Assembly: GCA_965661575.1 (NCBI GenBank) | Contig: CBFIEJ010000002.1 | Span: forward strand, 1 to 64,000 | Direction: 5' to 3' | Length of the DNA: 64,000 nucleotides | Source: UA16 sp965661575 | Lineage (GTDB): Bacteria; Bacteroidota; Bacteroidia; Flavobacteriales_D; Sanyastnellaceae | Shown here: positions 26,731 to 35,430 of the stretch, piece by piece | Layout: each line of letters starts with the position of its first letter | Position numbering within the stretch: the first letter of the stretch is position 1 | The notes under the pieces: generated by a model | Told to the model about the DNA's origin: nothing | The model's input: only the letters and a program-made list of their open reading frames with translations | Database searches by the model: none | Position numbers and translations under genes: made by a program

Positions 26731-27020
26731 GGTTCTTTTCGCTTTTCAAAAATACCCAAGATTTCCCACTTTCTCCCACTCTATGACACTTTCTCCCACT
26801 TTGTGGAAAAGTTGTGAAGGGTGAAATCGTTATAACTGAGTCACAGCAAGGCAATGCGAAAAAGCGTGTGAGGGATTGAAAAGTGGCTATTAACATGTTT
26901 TCAACAGTAATTGTGAACACAGGTGGGTGAAACGAAGGCACGAGTGGGCAGCGCCTCAAGCATGAATTGCCTTTCCTTTGCACTCTGTTAGTGACGAATG
27001 ATTCGAAAACCAGAGTAAGC
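26731..27020. other. Divergent intergenic region between mraZ and the alpha/beta hydrolase
   Basis: This is the longest gene-free stretch in the window (about 290 bases). It holds the MraZ operator at its left end. The rest is AT-rich and contains no open frame with a conserved product and no RNA gene I can recognise. A TTCCTTTG (near 26972-26979) could be a weak -7 element for the hydrolase. Confidence 0.5.
26755..26798 (-). promoter_or_regulatory. MraZ operator: TGGG repeats at 10-base period
   Basis: Read on the minus strand, TGGG occurs at positions ending 26798, 26778, 26768 and 26758, with a degenerate TGTC at 26788. The units are therefore spaced exactly 10 bases apart over five helical turns. 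The cluster begins 25 bases before the mraZ start codon. This matches the known direct-repeat target of MraZ and implies autoregulation of the whole dcw operon. Confidence 0.88.
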
Positions 27021-27794
27021 ATGAGCACACCCGACATCATTGAACGAGGCGAGTACCGGTACATCGAAGCAGGCTCGGGAGAGCCACTTGTGGTGCTTCA
27101 CGGTCTCTTTGGAGCCTTAAGTAATTTTAAAGACGTGTTTGACCACTTTTCCGATCGGTTTAGGGTGATCATCCCCATGCTGCCGATTTATGAGTTGCCG
27201 ATGCTCAAGACCAGTGCGAAGAATTTATCCGAGCACATCGAAGGTTTTGTTGATGAGATGAATCTCGATCGTGTTCACCTATTGGGCAATAGCTTGGGGG
27301 GGCATGTTGGTTTGATCTTTACCAAAAACAATTTGGAGCGCGTGGCATCATTGAGCTTGACAGCAAGCAGCGGACTTTATGAGAATGCTTTTGGCAATAG
27401 TTTTCCGCGTCGTGAGGACAAAACGTTCATCCGCGATAAAGTTGGAGTGACCTTTTACGATCCAAAGCACGCAACGGATGAGCTTGTGGATGAGTGTTTC
27501 GAAGCGGTCAATAGCCGTGAGAAAATCCTCCGTATTCTAGCCATTGCCAAAAGCGCTATCCGACACAATATGGCCAAGGATTTACCGGCAATGAACACGC
27601 CAGTCTGTTTGATCTGGGGCAAAGACGACATCATCACACCACCTGAGGTAGCAGAGGAGTTTCATTCGGGATTTCCAGACAGTGATCTGTTCTGGATTGA
27701 GAAATGCGGCCACGCTCCGATGATGGAGCATCCAGACGAGTTCAACCGCATTTTATCCGCTTGGTATGATGCCCGAGGCATTGGACAAGCATAA
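27021..27794 (+). CDS. Alpha/beta hydrolase
   Basis: The ATG at 27021 (MSTPDIIERGEYRYIE) is preferred over an upstream in-frame TTG, and the protein is 257 residues. The oxyanion segment LHGLFGALSN, the nucleophile elbow GNSLGGH (Ser near residue 94), the acid in WGKDD and the catalytic His in CGHAPMMEHP form a complete triad. There is no signal peptide, so it is cytoplasmic. Substrate is unknown; an esterase or C-C hydrolase is possible. It sits four bases ahead of engB and is probably co-transcribed with it. Confidence 0.88.
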   Translation: MSTPDIIERGEYRYIEAGSGEPLVVLHGLFGALSNFKDVFDHFSDRFRVIIPMLPIYELPMLKTSAKNLSEHIEGFVDEMNLDRVHLLGNSLGGHVGLIFTKNNLERVASLSLTASSGLYENAFGNSFPRREDKTFIRDKVGVTFYDPKHATDELVDECFEAVNSREKILRILAIAKSAIRHNMAKDLPAMNTPVCLIWGKDDIITPPEVAEEFHSGFPDSDLFWIEKCGHAPMMEHPDEFNRILSAWYDARGIGQA

Positions 27795-27798
27795 AGTC

Positions 27799-28431
27799 AT
27801 GGACGTTCAGCACGCCGAGTTTATGAAGTCGAGCGCGCATCCGCAAGAATGCCCGTCGCCAGAACGCCCAGAATACGCATTCATCGGACGTTCGAATGTG
27901 GGGAAGTCATCTCTGATCAACATGCTGACCAATCGGAACAGCTTGGCGAAGATTTCGTCAACACCTGGCAAGACTCAGTTGATCAATCATTTTGTGATTG
28001 ATGAAGACAGAGAGAAGAACGGCGTTCCTGCGAGCTGGTACCTGGTCGATTTGCCGGGCTTTGGTTATGCCAAGGTGAGCAGGTCAAGCCGTGTGAAGTG
28101 GCAGCGAACCAGTGAACAATTTCTCAAAAGCCGCCCCAATTTGATGTGCGTGATGATGCTTTTGGATAGCCGTCACTCACCTCAAAAGGTGGACATGGAG
28201 TTCATGGAGTGGATGGGGGAAAATCAGCTTCCATTTGTCATGGTGTTCACCAAAGTCGATAAGCTGAACCAGGCTGAACGCGCCTCATTTTTACCTGATT
28301 ACGAAGCGGTCATGCTGAAACGCTGGCACCGAATGCCTCCCGTGTACATCACAAGTGCGGAAAAAGGTGAGGGACGAGATGAGTTGCTTCGTTTCATCGA
28401 GCAAACCAATGCGCTTTTTGAAGCGCCTTGA
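27799..28431 (+). CDS. engB: Ribosome biogenesis GTPase EngB (YihA/YsxC)
   Basis: Small TRAFAC GTPase needed for assembly of the large ribosomal subunit. G1 GRSNVGKSSLI, the switch region SSTPGKTQLINHF, G3 DLPGFGYAKVS, G4 TKVDKLNQ and G5 TSAEKGEG are all intact. I prefer the ATG at 27799 (MDVQHAEFMKSS), which follows the hydrolase stop and gives 210 residues. A start at 27766 would overlap the upstream gene. It converges on gldC with a 6-base gap. Confidence 0.94.
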   Translation: MDVQHAEFMKSSAHPQECPSPERPEYAFIGRSNVGKSSLINMLTNRNSLAKISSTPGKTQLINHFVIDEDREKNGVPASWYLVDLPGFGYAKVSRSSRVKWQRTSEQFLKSRPNLMCVMMLLDSRHSPQKVDMEFMEWMGENQLPFVMVFTKVDKLNQAERASFLPDYEAVMLKRWHRMPPVYITSAEKGEGRDELLRFIEQTNALFEAP

Positions 28432-28437
28432 TCTGGT

Positions 28438-28767
28438 TTAGTCCTTCAGGACGCCGAGGCGTTTGGCCAATTCTTCGGTAAAGCTTCTCACGGCGTCGGC
28501 ATGCGCTTTGTCGTTGGTGGCCCGCTCCAACGTATTTGCCATGGTCATCATGGTTTGGCAAATGAAATGCCGCATTTCTTCAACGCTCATTTCTTTGGTC
28601 CAAAGGTCCATGTGCACGGCATTTCCATCTTGGTCATCCCACATTGCTAGAGCCATGGCTTTGGCCTGACGATCACGCACATCGCTGTCTTCTGCAGACC
28701 ACTGGATCTTGGATGGCACTTTGTTTTCATCCGTGGTGATGTCGATTTGAATTTGGGAATTGGTCAT
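28438..28767 (-). CDS. gldC: Gliding motility protein GldC
   Basis: 109 residues, the usual length. The sequence follows the flavobacterial GldC pattern, including KIQWSAEDSDVRDRQAKAM, DLWTKEMSVEEMRHFICQT and ANTLERAT. It is cytoplasmic with no signal peptide. GldC supports gliding in Flavobacterium but its molecular action is unknown. As in other Flavobacteria it follows gldB, 40 bases downstream, in the same operon. Confidence 0.88.
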   Translation of the reverse strand: MTNSQIQIDITTDENKVPSKIQWSAEDSDVRDRQAKAMALAMWDDQDGNAVHMDLWTKEMSVEEMRHFICQTMMTMANTLERATNDKAHADAVRSFTEELAKRLGVLKD

Positions 28768-28807
28768 GGCAATAGATTAGGGTAGCAAAGGTCGGTTGGA
28801 ATGTCCA

Positions 28808-29893
28808 TTATGCAGGGCGATAACTTTTAATAATGGGAAGGGGATCTCGCATTTCCATGAGCTCATTCATGTCCAGTTCAGGGTTGGCATTCATGAAGTC
28901 CGTCACCATGCGCAATCCTATCCAAGCTCCGAGTCGATCCGGACCTTCTTGAGGAATTCCTCCGATGCGCGTAAATGGCCCTTCGTCAAACCACCGGCCA
29001 AACTCCATGCGATTGGAATTGAAAAGCATGTCTTGTGGTTGCAGTTCGAGCCAGATGGATTGTTCGTTTGTTTCGGCCCATTCAAGGTCTTCTGCGCTCC
29101 AATCGAGCAGATCGCTCAGGGATTCGTGTGGAAGGCATTTTTGGGTCAAAAACATGATTTTGCCCCAATAGAGCAGTTCGTTGATGCACTGGCTTGAATC
29201 ATAATACCGTTCACTAAAGTGCACCAGCAACCAGCCTCGTAAGGCAGTGGCGGGGAGGCGATGAGGTTCCATTTTGTCGCGCATGTACTGCGGGAACATG
29301 CTAGGCGGAAGCGTTTGCACGAGCGGATTGGTAGATCCCAAAAACCACTCCAAGCCAACACCGAGGTGAGTCGGAGTTGGATAAATGGCAAAGTTAAATC
29401 CGCTGTTCATCCAAGTGACTCGGGGCGTGACCTCATTGGGTAGGAAAAAATGGAAGCGGTCGATGCCGTGGGAAAGACGTTTCCCGTAAACAGCTATTTC
29501 CGATGCTGCCCCGCATGTTGAGTCTATGGCAGATTCGATTGGCATGACGTCTGGATGCACGGTGAATGCTTTCAGTCTCTCGATCGTTTCAGGTCGATTT
29601 GCTGCGCCAATCCGCAGGATGTCTTCTGTGTAAATGGGTCCAAAAGCCCCAGTTGATTGGCTCCAAGTCTCAAAGGCTTCTTTCGGATCTTCAGGCAAGC
29701 TGAGAATGACGTTTCGGACATCCAGGGGCTGCAACGATGAGTAGGGCTCAAGGGCAGATTCTGGAACATTCCAGCGACTATCGCCGCAGCTATTGAGGAG
29801 CGTTAGAGTCAATGCTACTGCGATGCAAAAGACGAGGGGTTGAACTCGTGAACAGTGCCTGTTGAGAATTGTGTGCCGATTGATTGAAATCAT
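28808..29893 (-). CDS. gldB: Gliding motility lipoprotein GldB
   Basis: 361 residues with a lipoprotein signal peptide (LTLTLLNSC, lipid Cys near residue 36). The body matches the GldB pattern: a YPTPTHLGVGLEWFLGS segment in the middle, MRDKMEPHRLP, and a C-terminal GPDRLGAWIGLRMVTDFM. GldB is needed for gliding and T9SS-dependent surface display in Flavobacterium. It is divergent from the outer-membrane barrel gene, with only 35 bases between their start codons, and is followed by gldC. Confidence 0.87.
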   Translation of the reverse strand: MISINRHTILNRHCSRVQPLVFCIAVALTLTLLNSCGDSRWNVPESALEPYSSLQPLDVRNVILSLPEDPKEAFETWSQSTGAFGPIYTEDILRIGAANRPETIERLKAFTVHPDVMPIESAIDSTCGAASEIAVYGKRLSHGIDRFHFFLPNEVTPRVTWMNSGFNFAIYPTPTHLGVGLEWFLGSTNPLVQTLPPSMFPQYMRDKMEPHRLPATALRGWLLVHFSERYYDSSQCINELLYWGKIMFLTQKCLPHESLSDLLDWSAEDLEWAETNEQSIWLELQPQDMLFNSNRMEFGRWFDEGPFTRIGGIPQEGPDRLGAWIGLRMVTDFMNANPELDMNELMEMRDPLPIIKSYRPA

Positions 29894-29915
29894 TGGGTCG
29901 TTGCCATTAGTTTTG
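29884..29915 (+). promoter_or_regulatory. Bacteroidota-type promoter for the outer-membrane barrel gene
   Basis: A perfect -7 element TAGTTTTG (29908-29915) has a TTG at 29884-29886 about 21 bases upstream as a -33 candidate. The expected transcript start leaves a 5' leader of only about 7-10 bases before the ATG at 29929. The -33 part lies inside the first codons of the divergent gldB. Confidence 0.55.
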
Positions 29916-29928
29916 AATCATTGCAAAG

Positions 29929-30759
29929 ATGGAACAGTCAACTCGCTTTCGAAATTTCTTGAGGACCTTATTGGCCTCGGTAGGTGCCCTTCTTTTTCTA
30001 ACGCCAAACTTGGCGCGTGGTCAGGGCTATCATTTGGGGCTGCAACTCAAGCCTAATTTCTCCATGGCCGAGCCAAGGGAGTTGTCTCACACGGGCATTG
30101 GCGCTGAATTTCACTTTGGATATGGTTTCGTGTTTGATGCGATGTTTACTGATACGTATGCGATTGGAACCGGAGTGAATGTGTTTTACAACGGGGGATT
30201 TACTCAGCATCTTGCTCAAAATGAAGATCAAAATGGAGCGTACATCGAAGCCGTTCAGCTTCGTCAGCAGCAGCAGTATGTGGAGGTCCCTTTGACGTTC
30301 AAGATGCGAACGAATGAGATTGGTTACGCAACTTATTTCGGTCAATTTGGGGTGGGCTTTGGGTTGAATGTGCGCTCAGAAGCGAGTCAAAAGACCACGC
30401 GATTTGCAACGTTGGACTCGCTGGGCGGCGTTTCTGAATTCGTGTTTGACGCGTCATCTTTCGAGACGGCCACGAGTGAACAGGTCTCAATGGCGGCCCG
30501 GACTCGCTTGTTTCGCCCGAGTTTGATCGTCGGGTTGGGGGTTGAGCGGCGATTGACAGGAACCACCGCGTTGGTTTTTGCCGTGCGATACAACGTGGGT
30601 TTGCGCAATCAATATGAGGAGTTCAATGTTCTGCAGTCCCAGGCTGCCGAAGAACTGGTCTATCAATACGATGCTGCATTGGAGCAGGAATTGCCCGTTC
30701 CGATTCAAATGCAAGGAAAAACAGGTCAGATTGAACTTTGCTTCGGCTTGATGTTTTAA
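29929..30759 (+). CDS. Outer-membrane beta-barrel protein (PorT-like fold)
   Basis: 276 residues with a signal peptide ending near LARGQ. The rest shows alternating strand patterning (GYHLGLQLKPNFSM, GIGAEFHFGYGFVFDAMF, YVEVPLTFKMRTNEIGYATYFGQFG), as in the PorT-like outer-membrane barrels of Bacteroidota, and ends in Phe. It is transcribed away from gldB and six bases ahead of nadE. A role in T9SS or gliding is possible from context, but the fold is widespread and function is not established. Confidence 0.8.
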   Translation: MEQSTRFRNFLRTLLASVGALLFLTPNLARGQGYHLGLQLKPNFSMAEPRELSHTGIGAEFHFGYGFVFDAMFTDTYAIGTGVNVFYNGGFTQHLAQNEDQNGAYIEAVQLRQQQQYVEVPLTFKMRTNEIGYATYFGQFGVGFGLNVRSEASQKTTRFATLDSLGGVSEFVFDASSFETATSEQVSMAARTRLFRPSLIVGLGVERRLTGTTALVFAVRYNVGLRNQYEEFNVLQSQAAEELVYQYDAALEQELPVPIQMQGKTGQIELCFGLMF

Positions 30760-30765
30760 TCTGAT

Positions 30766-31566
30766 ATGGCGAATCAATTCTCTCCTTCCAAAGCAATCGA
30801 CTGCATCGAGCAATGGTTGAAAGATTATCAGGGGAAGGCAGGAACAGATGGATGGGTAGTGGGCGTTAGCGGTGGTATTGATTCTGCTGTGACATCCACC
30901 TTGTGCGCTCGCACAGGACTGCCCACCTTGCTTGTCGAAATGCCAATACACCAGCATGCTGAGCAAGTGAGTCGCGCTCAGGAGCACATCAGGGCGCTGC
31001 AAGCCAAGCATGCCAATGTCACGGATGTTTGCGTGGACTTGACAAACGTGTACGAGAATTTGGTTTCGGCATTGCCCAATGAGGAGGATCAGTCCGGAGG
31101 TTTGGCATTCGCCAACTCACGCGCGCGGATCCGGATGACAACACTGTACGCACTGGCCGCTCAGCGCAGGTCGCTGGTGGTCGGTACCGGTAACAAAGTC
31201 GAAGACTTTGGCGTCGGGTTTTACACGAAGTATGGTGACGGCGGGGTTGACTTAAGTCCCATCGCTGATTTAATGAAATCTGAGGTGTTTGCGGTAGGAG
31301 CAGAGCTAGGTGTCGTTCAATCCATCCAGTCGGCGCCACCTACGGATGGTCTTTGGGGAGATGATCGGACAGATGAAGATCAGCTCGGTGCCCGTTACGA
31401 CGAGCTCGAATGGGCCATGCAGATGGAAGGTTCTTCGTCTGAAAATTGGACAGCACGCCAGCACGAAGTCATGGCTATTTTTTTACGCTTGAATCGGGCG
31501 AATCGGCATAAAATGCAGCCAATTCCGGTCTGCATTATGCCGGATGACACTCGAGGCATTCGTTGA
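30766..31566 (+). CDS. nadE: NH3-dependent NAD+ synthetase NadE
   Basis: 266 residues without a glutaminase domain, so it uses free ammonia. The ATP pyrophosphatase loop GVSGGIDSAVTS lies near residue 32, followed by GTGNKVEDFGVGFYTKYGDGGVDLSPIADL, the family's substrate region. It makes NAD+ from deamido-NAD+ in the cytoplasm. The neighbourhood of gldB, gldC and nadE is one I recognise from other Flavobacteria. Its stop is two bases from the stop of the convergent BNR protein gene. Confidence 0.94.
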   Translation: MANQFSPSKAIDCIEQWLKDYQGKAGTDGWVVGVSGGIDSAVTSTLCARTGLPTLLVEMPIHQHAEQVSRAQEHIRALQAKHANVTDVCVDLTNVYENLVSALPNEEDQSGGLAFANSRARIRMTTLYALAAQRRSLVVGTGNKVEDFGVGFYTKYGDGGVDLSPIADLMKSEVFAVGAELGVVQSIQSAPPTDGLWGDDRTDEDQLGARYDELEWAMQMEGSSSENWTARQHEVMAIFLRLNRANRHKMQPIPVCIMPDDTRGIR

Positions 31567-31568
31567 TT

Positions 31569-34478
31569 CTATTGCTCTTCTTCTTCACCTGTTCGAACGC
31601 TCAGGCGCGTTCGCTTTTCGCCGGATTGACTTTTCCAAATGAGTGGGTAGTTGCCTTTGGTCAAGTAGTCAGGAGATCCGCTAATCTTCATCGGAACCGG
31701 TACATGCTGCCAACCTCGCTGCAGGATCATTGAGTCGACCAAGGTCAGCTGTTGACCGCTCGAATCCTCGACCAACCAAGTTCCGCTTTCTGAATTGGTT
31801 GAGTAACATTTTACATTGACTGCCGCATCCGTGGGGTCGTCCCACGACCAGCCGCGTTCACCCCAGCTTTCACTCCATGTGACTTGGATCAAGGTGTCCA
31901 ATTCAAATGTATGGGGTGCGGAGTCAGCCCAGCTGAGGTCCTCCGCCCATTCGTCTAAAAGCAAATCGAGTTCGAGCACCCAAATGCTGCGTCCGTGGGT
32001 GCCAATGACGAGCTCGTTTTCGCGTTCCTGTATGACGAGATCGTGCACCGGTACGCGAGGAAGTTCGGGGTGCAGTGCACCCCAGGTCTCACCTGCGTCG
32101 AGGCTGGCGTAAGCTCCACCGTCAGTTCCGGCAAAAAGGAGGTCGGCGTGAGTGGCTGACTCCACGAGTGCATTCACAGGTTCGGCTGGGATTCCGTTGC
32201 TTTGAGAGCTCGCACCCAATCGCTCCCATGTTCTGCCGTCGTTTTCCGTTGCAAAGACGTATGAGTCGAAATGGTCGAGTCGGTAACCGTTGAGCGCCAC
32301 ATACAGTCGTTGCTGATCGTGCTCACTCCACAGCACCTCGCTCACCCATAATGTTTGGTTTCTTTTCGAATTCTGAGGCACCGGCGAGCTCAGTTCGGTC
32401 CAGCTATAGCCACCGTCTCGGCTCACTTGAATCAATCCATCATCCGTGCCAACTGCGAGTTGTCCAAATCGGAGCGGACTCTCATGCAATGTGGTGATGG
32501 TGCCAAATGGCACGTTGCCAGAGATTCCTCCTCGTGTTAAATCGCGACTCAAGGTTTCCCACGACTCTCCTTGATCAAAGGATCGATGGACACGGTTGGA
32601 GGCCATATAAAGGATATCGGATTGATGGCGACTGAGCCAAATGGGCGTTTGCCAATTCCACCGCAAAGGAGTTTCTCCCAATTGGTGTTGCGGGTGCAGG
32701 CTCGTGTATTCGTCTTTTGCCCTGTTTTGTCTGTTGTACCAGCCGAACTGTGAGCCAGAAAAAACCACAGAAGGGTCGCGTGGATCCACTTCAATTTGCA
32801 TCCCATCACCTCCGCCAATCATTTTCCAGTCGTACTGGCCATTTTGCTGCCATTTTGGAGAGGCTTTGTAGCGGGATGAACCGACCCAGGTTCCATTGTC
32901 CTGAAGTCCGCCGTAGATGTTGTAGGGGTCATCGTTGTCCACCTCAATGGCATAGAACTGACCCACTGCAGGGCTGTTGCATTTGATCCAGTGAGCCCCT
33001 CCATCCCACGAAATGTTGATGCCTCCGTCGTTTCCATTGATCAGGTGCTGCGGATTCGAAGGGTTGGACCAAAGGAAATGATGATCGACGTGCACGTTTG
33101 CTGCACCAATGGAGTGCCAATCGTTTCCGCCATCAGTGGATTCCAAAAGCGGAACACCTGCAATCCACAGGTGATCCGCGTTGGTCGGGTCGACCTGGAT
33201 CAAACCGAAGTAATATCCGTAAGTGTAGCACACATTTTCCAAGGGATCGGAGTGTGTCCTTTCCCATCTTTCGTCTGAATCAAGATTCAGTCGATACACT
33301 TCGGCTCCTATGATCTTGGTTTCGAACAAGGCTTTATTTCCATCGGTGAGGTAGTCATGCAACGCAGCAGGTTGCAACGTACCTTTTTGAACCCGTTCGA
33401 AAACGTCATCCGCCGCGATGTCCTCTGGGAAATTGTTGCTTTCCAAGAATGCGTCAAGAAGGGAAGTGTCCAAGTTGCCAAATGCGTTGGCATTCATCCC
33501 AATGAACTTCTCAGCTCGGTATCCTACTTCCTCCTCCTCCTCTTCCTGTGGTGATTGATTGTCGACCAGGGCAAAAAGCTGTGCGCTTTCGGCATGCCAG
33601 CTCAGACCAATTCTTCCTGTGAATTCAGAATGGGGAAACCCGTCAAGAGCCGTGAGGTCTCGCCACGTTGTTCCGCCATCCGTTGATTCCCAAATCCGGC
33701 TGCCGATTCCATTGCCTTGAAAGTCCCAAGCTCGGCGTGTTCGATCCCACGTGGCTGCGAAGAGATGCTCAGCATTGTCGGGGTCCATGATGAGATCTAC
33801 CGCTCCAGACAAGCCTTCTGTTCCTCGCACTTCGAGGGTTTTTTTCCAGGTTTTTCCGCCATCAATCGTTGTGTAAACGCCTCCGGATTCGTTTTTTGAG
33901 TAAAGGGGGCCAAGTGCAGCAACGTGAGCGACATTGGGGTTTTTGGGGTCTAAAACGATTCGTCCAATGTGGTGCGTATCAGGTAGGCCGAGATGTTTCC
34001 AGGTTGTTCCACGGTCATCACTGGCGTAAATGCCTGTCCCGGCGTAGGAACTGCGAGATGAATTGACTTCGCCGGTTCCAACCCAGATGCGATTGGATTC
34101 TGGATGGAATGCCACCGCACCAAGGGTGATGCTCAGTGCTTCATCAAAAAGAGGCTCAAAACTTGTGCCGTGGTTTTCAGTGAGCCAGAGTCCACCCGAC
34201 GCATAGGCCACAAAAAAAGCACTTCCGTCATCCGATGCGAGTGCGACATCTACCACCCGTCCGCTCATAACAGTTGGTCCCACGCTGCGCAAGTTTAAGC
34301 CTCCAGTCCAGCTGTTTTCCTGAGCAGTTTGGACTTGATCTTTCACGGTCATTCGTTCGCTTGCGGGTGTGGCGTTCAACGAATTCTTAGACTCCTGACG
34401 CTGAGCGACTGCCTTTTGCCCGAAGAGAAGGGCAGAGGTGAGCATCAAGGCAATGGTTGGAAAACTTCGAAAGATCAT
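31569..34478 (-). CDS. Secreted BNR/sortilin-like beta-propeller protein
   Basis: 969 residues with a signal peptide (ends near KAVAQ). Many Asp-box (BNR) motifs of the form S-x-D-G-G-x-T-W are visible, for example SDDRGTTW, TIDGGKTW, STDGGTTW, STDGGNDW, SRDGGYSW and SLDAGETW. They point to one or two large propellers as in the sortilin/VPS10 group, often annotated as glycosyl hydrolase in Bacteroidota. There is no catalytic signature I can name and no T9SS sorting domain. An acidic loop (QEEEEEEVG) lies near residue 315. A C-terminal region of ~120 residues beyond the repeats is Trp-rich. The ligand is unknown. Confidence 0.83.
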   Translation of the reverse strand: MIFRSFPTIALMLTSALLFGQKAVAQRQESKNSLNATPASERMTVKDQVQTAQENSWTGGLNLRSVGPTVMSGRVVDVALASDDGSAFFVAYASGGLWLTENHGTSFEPLFDEALSITLGAVAFHPESNRIWVGTGEVNSSRSSYAGTGIYASDDRGTTWKHLGLPDTHHIGRIVLDPKNPNVAHVAALGPLYSKNESGGVYTTIDGGKTWKKTLEVRGTEGLSGAVDLIMDPDNAEHLFAATWDRTRRAWDFQGNGIGSRIWESTDGGTTWRDLTALDGFPHSEFTGRIGLSWHAESAQLFALVDNQSPQEEEEEEVGYRAEKFIGMNANAFGNLDTSLLDAFLESNNFPEDIAADDVFERVQKGTLQPAALHDYLTDGNKALFETKIIGAEVYRLNLDSDERWERTHSDPLENVCYTYGYYFGLIQVDPTNADHLWIAGVPLLESTDGGNDWHSIGAANVHVDHHFLWSNPSNPQHLINGNDGGINISWDGGAHWIKCNSPAVGQFYAIEVDNDDPYNIYGGLQDNGTWVGSSRYKASPKWQQNGQYDWKMIGGGDGMQIEVDPRDPSVVFSGSQFGWYNRQNRAKDEYTSLHPQHQLGETPLRWNWQTPIWLSRHQSDILYMASNRVHRSFDQGESWETLSRDLTRGGISGNVPFGTITTLHESPLRFGQLAVGTDDGLIQVSRDGGYSWTELSSPVPQNSKRNQTLWVSEVLWSEHDQQRLYVALNGYRLDHFDSYVFATENDGRTWERLGASSQSNGIPAEPVNALVESATHADLLFAGTDGGAYASLDAGETWGALHPELPRVPVHDLVIQERENELVIGTHGRSIWVLELDLLLDEWAEDLSWADSAPHTFELDTLIQVTWSESWGERGWSWDDPTDAAVNVKCYSTNSESGTWLVEDSSGQQLTLVDSMILQRGWQHVPVPMKISGSPDYLTKGNYPLIWKSQSGEKRTRLSVRTGEEEEQ

Positions 34479-34816
34479 TTCAATTTGGGGTTGTTGATGT
34501 GCCGCGTCGCGTCGCGGGTATTTTTTTTAAGCATGTTTTTATGAAATGCTTCCGATAAGTCGACACCGGTCTGATTCGCAAGTGCGATTAAAACCCAAAG
34601 AACGTCGGCCATTTCATCGCCGAGGTCTGCGCCACGGTCAGACTCTTTTTCGCTTTGTTCTCCATAACGCCTGGCCATGATTCGGGCAAGTTCGCCCACT
34701 TCCTCCGTCAGGATGGCGAGATTGGTGAGCTCGTTGAAGTAGCGAACACCTGTTGTGGTGATCCAATCGTCGACTTCGTTTTGGAGGTCCTGCAAACTGG
34801 GTGAATGGTTCTTCAT
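34475..34816 (-). CDS. MazG-type nucleotide pyrophosphohydrolase
   Basis: The ATG ending at 34816 (MKNHSPSLQDLQNEV) gives 113 residues. The longer frame has no conserved sequence. The metal-binding pattern EEVGE followed by GDEMADVLW is the MazG signature of all-alpha NTP pyrophosphatases. It would hydrolyse non-standard or excess (d)NTPs to NMP and pyrophosphate. It lies 10 bases after dtd and overlaps the BNR gene as ATGA. This pairs two cleanup enzymes in one operon. Confidence 0.88.
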   Translation of the reverse strand: MKNHSPSLQDLQNEVDDWITTTGVRYFNELTNLAILTEEVGELARIMARRYGEQSEKESDRGADLGDEMADVLWVLIALANQTGVDLSEAFHKNMLKKNTRDATRHINNPKLK

Positions 34817-34826
34817 GATTTGGGTT

Positions 34827-35279
34827 TCATGATTTGTTTTTGGTGTCAATCCATATGGTGACAGGGCCGTCATTGGTGAGTTGAACTTGCATGTCAGCGC
34901 CAAATTCACCGGTTTCCACAGGTGAGTCGATAAGCTCGTTCATGGCTTTTATGAACCCTTCATAAAGGGGTGCGGCGTGTTCGGGGCGCGCAGCCCGAAT
35001 GAAGCTCGGACGCGTGCCTTTTTTCGTAGAGGCGTGCAATGTAAACTGGCTGACGACAAGTACTTGTCCGTTTATGTCGCATACAGACTGGTTCATTTTG
35101 CCGTCTGCATCAGTGAAAATGCGCAAACTCGCTATTTTTCGAGTGAGCCAATCAACATCTTCTGGGCCATCTGATTCTTCAATGCCGATGAGAATCATCA
35201 AGCCCTGATTGATTGCCCCGCAAACCTTTTCGGAGATGGAAACGGAGGCATTGGATACTCTTTGAATGACTGCACGCAT
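34827..35279 (-). CDS. dtd: D-aminoacyl-tRNA deacylase
   Basis: 150 residues, the standard length. The start MRAVIQRVSNASVSI, the SQFTL motif (residue about 79) and the NDGPVT motif near the C-terminus are the active-site signatures of DTD. It removes D-amino acids (and glycine mischarged on tRNA-Ala) from tRNA in the cytoplasm. It heads a minus-strand operon with the MazG-type gene and the BNR gene. Confidence 0.96.
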   Translation of the reverse strand: MRAVIQRVSNASVSISEKVCGAINQGLMILIGIEESDGPEDVDWLTRKIASLRIFTDADGKMNQSVCDINGQVLVVSQFTLHASTKKGTRPSFIRAARPEHAAPLYEGFIKAMNELIDSPVETGEFGADMQVQLTNDGPVTIWIDTKNKS

Positions 35280-35430
35280 GTGGTTGCAAATTACAACATG
35301 CTTCTCGATGACTTTTCGTCATCCACAGCAGCTCAGAAATTCGTGGACAATTGGTGGTAAATCGGATGGAATTAGCTGTGAAAAAAAATGGTTCGAGACG
35401 TAATTTTACAGTCATAAAGAATTGCCAGAC

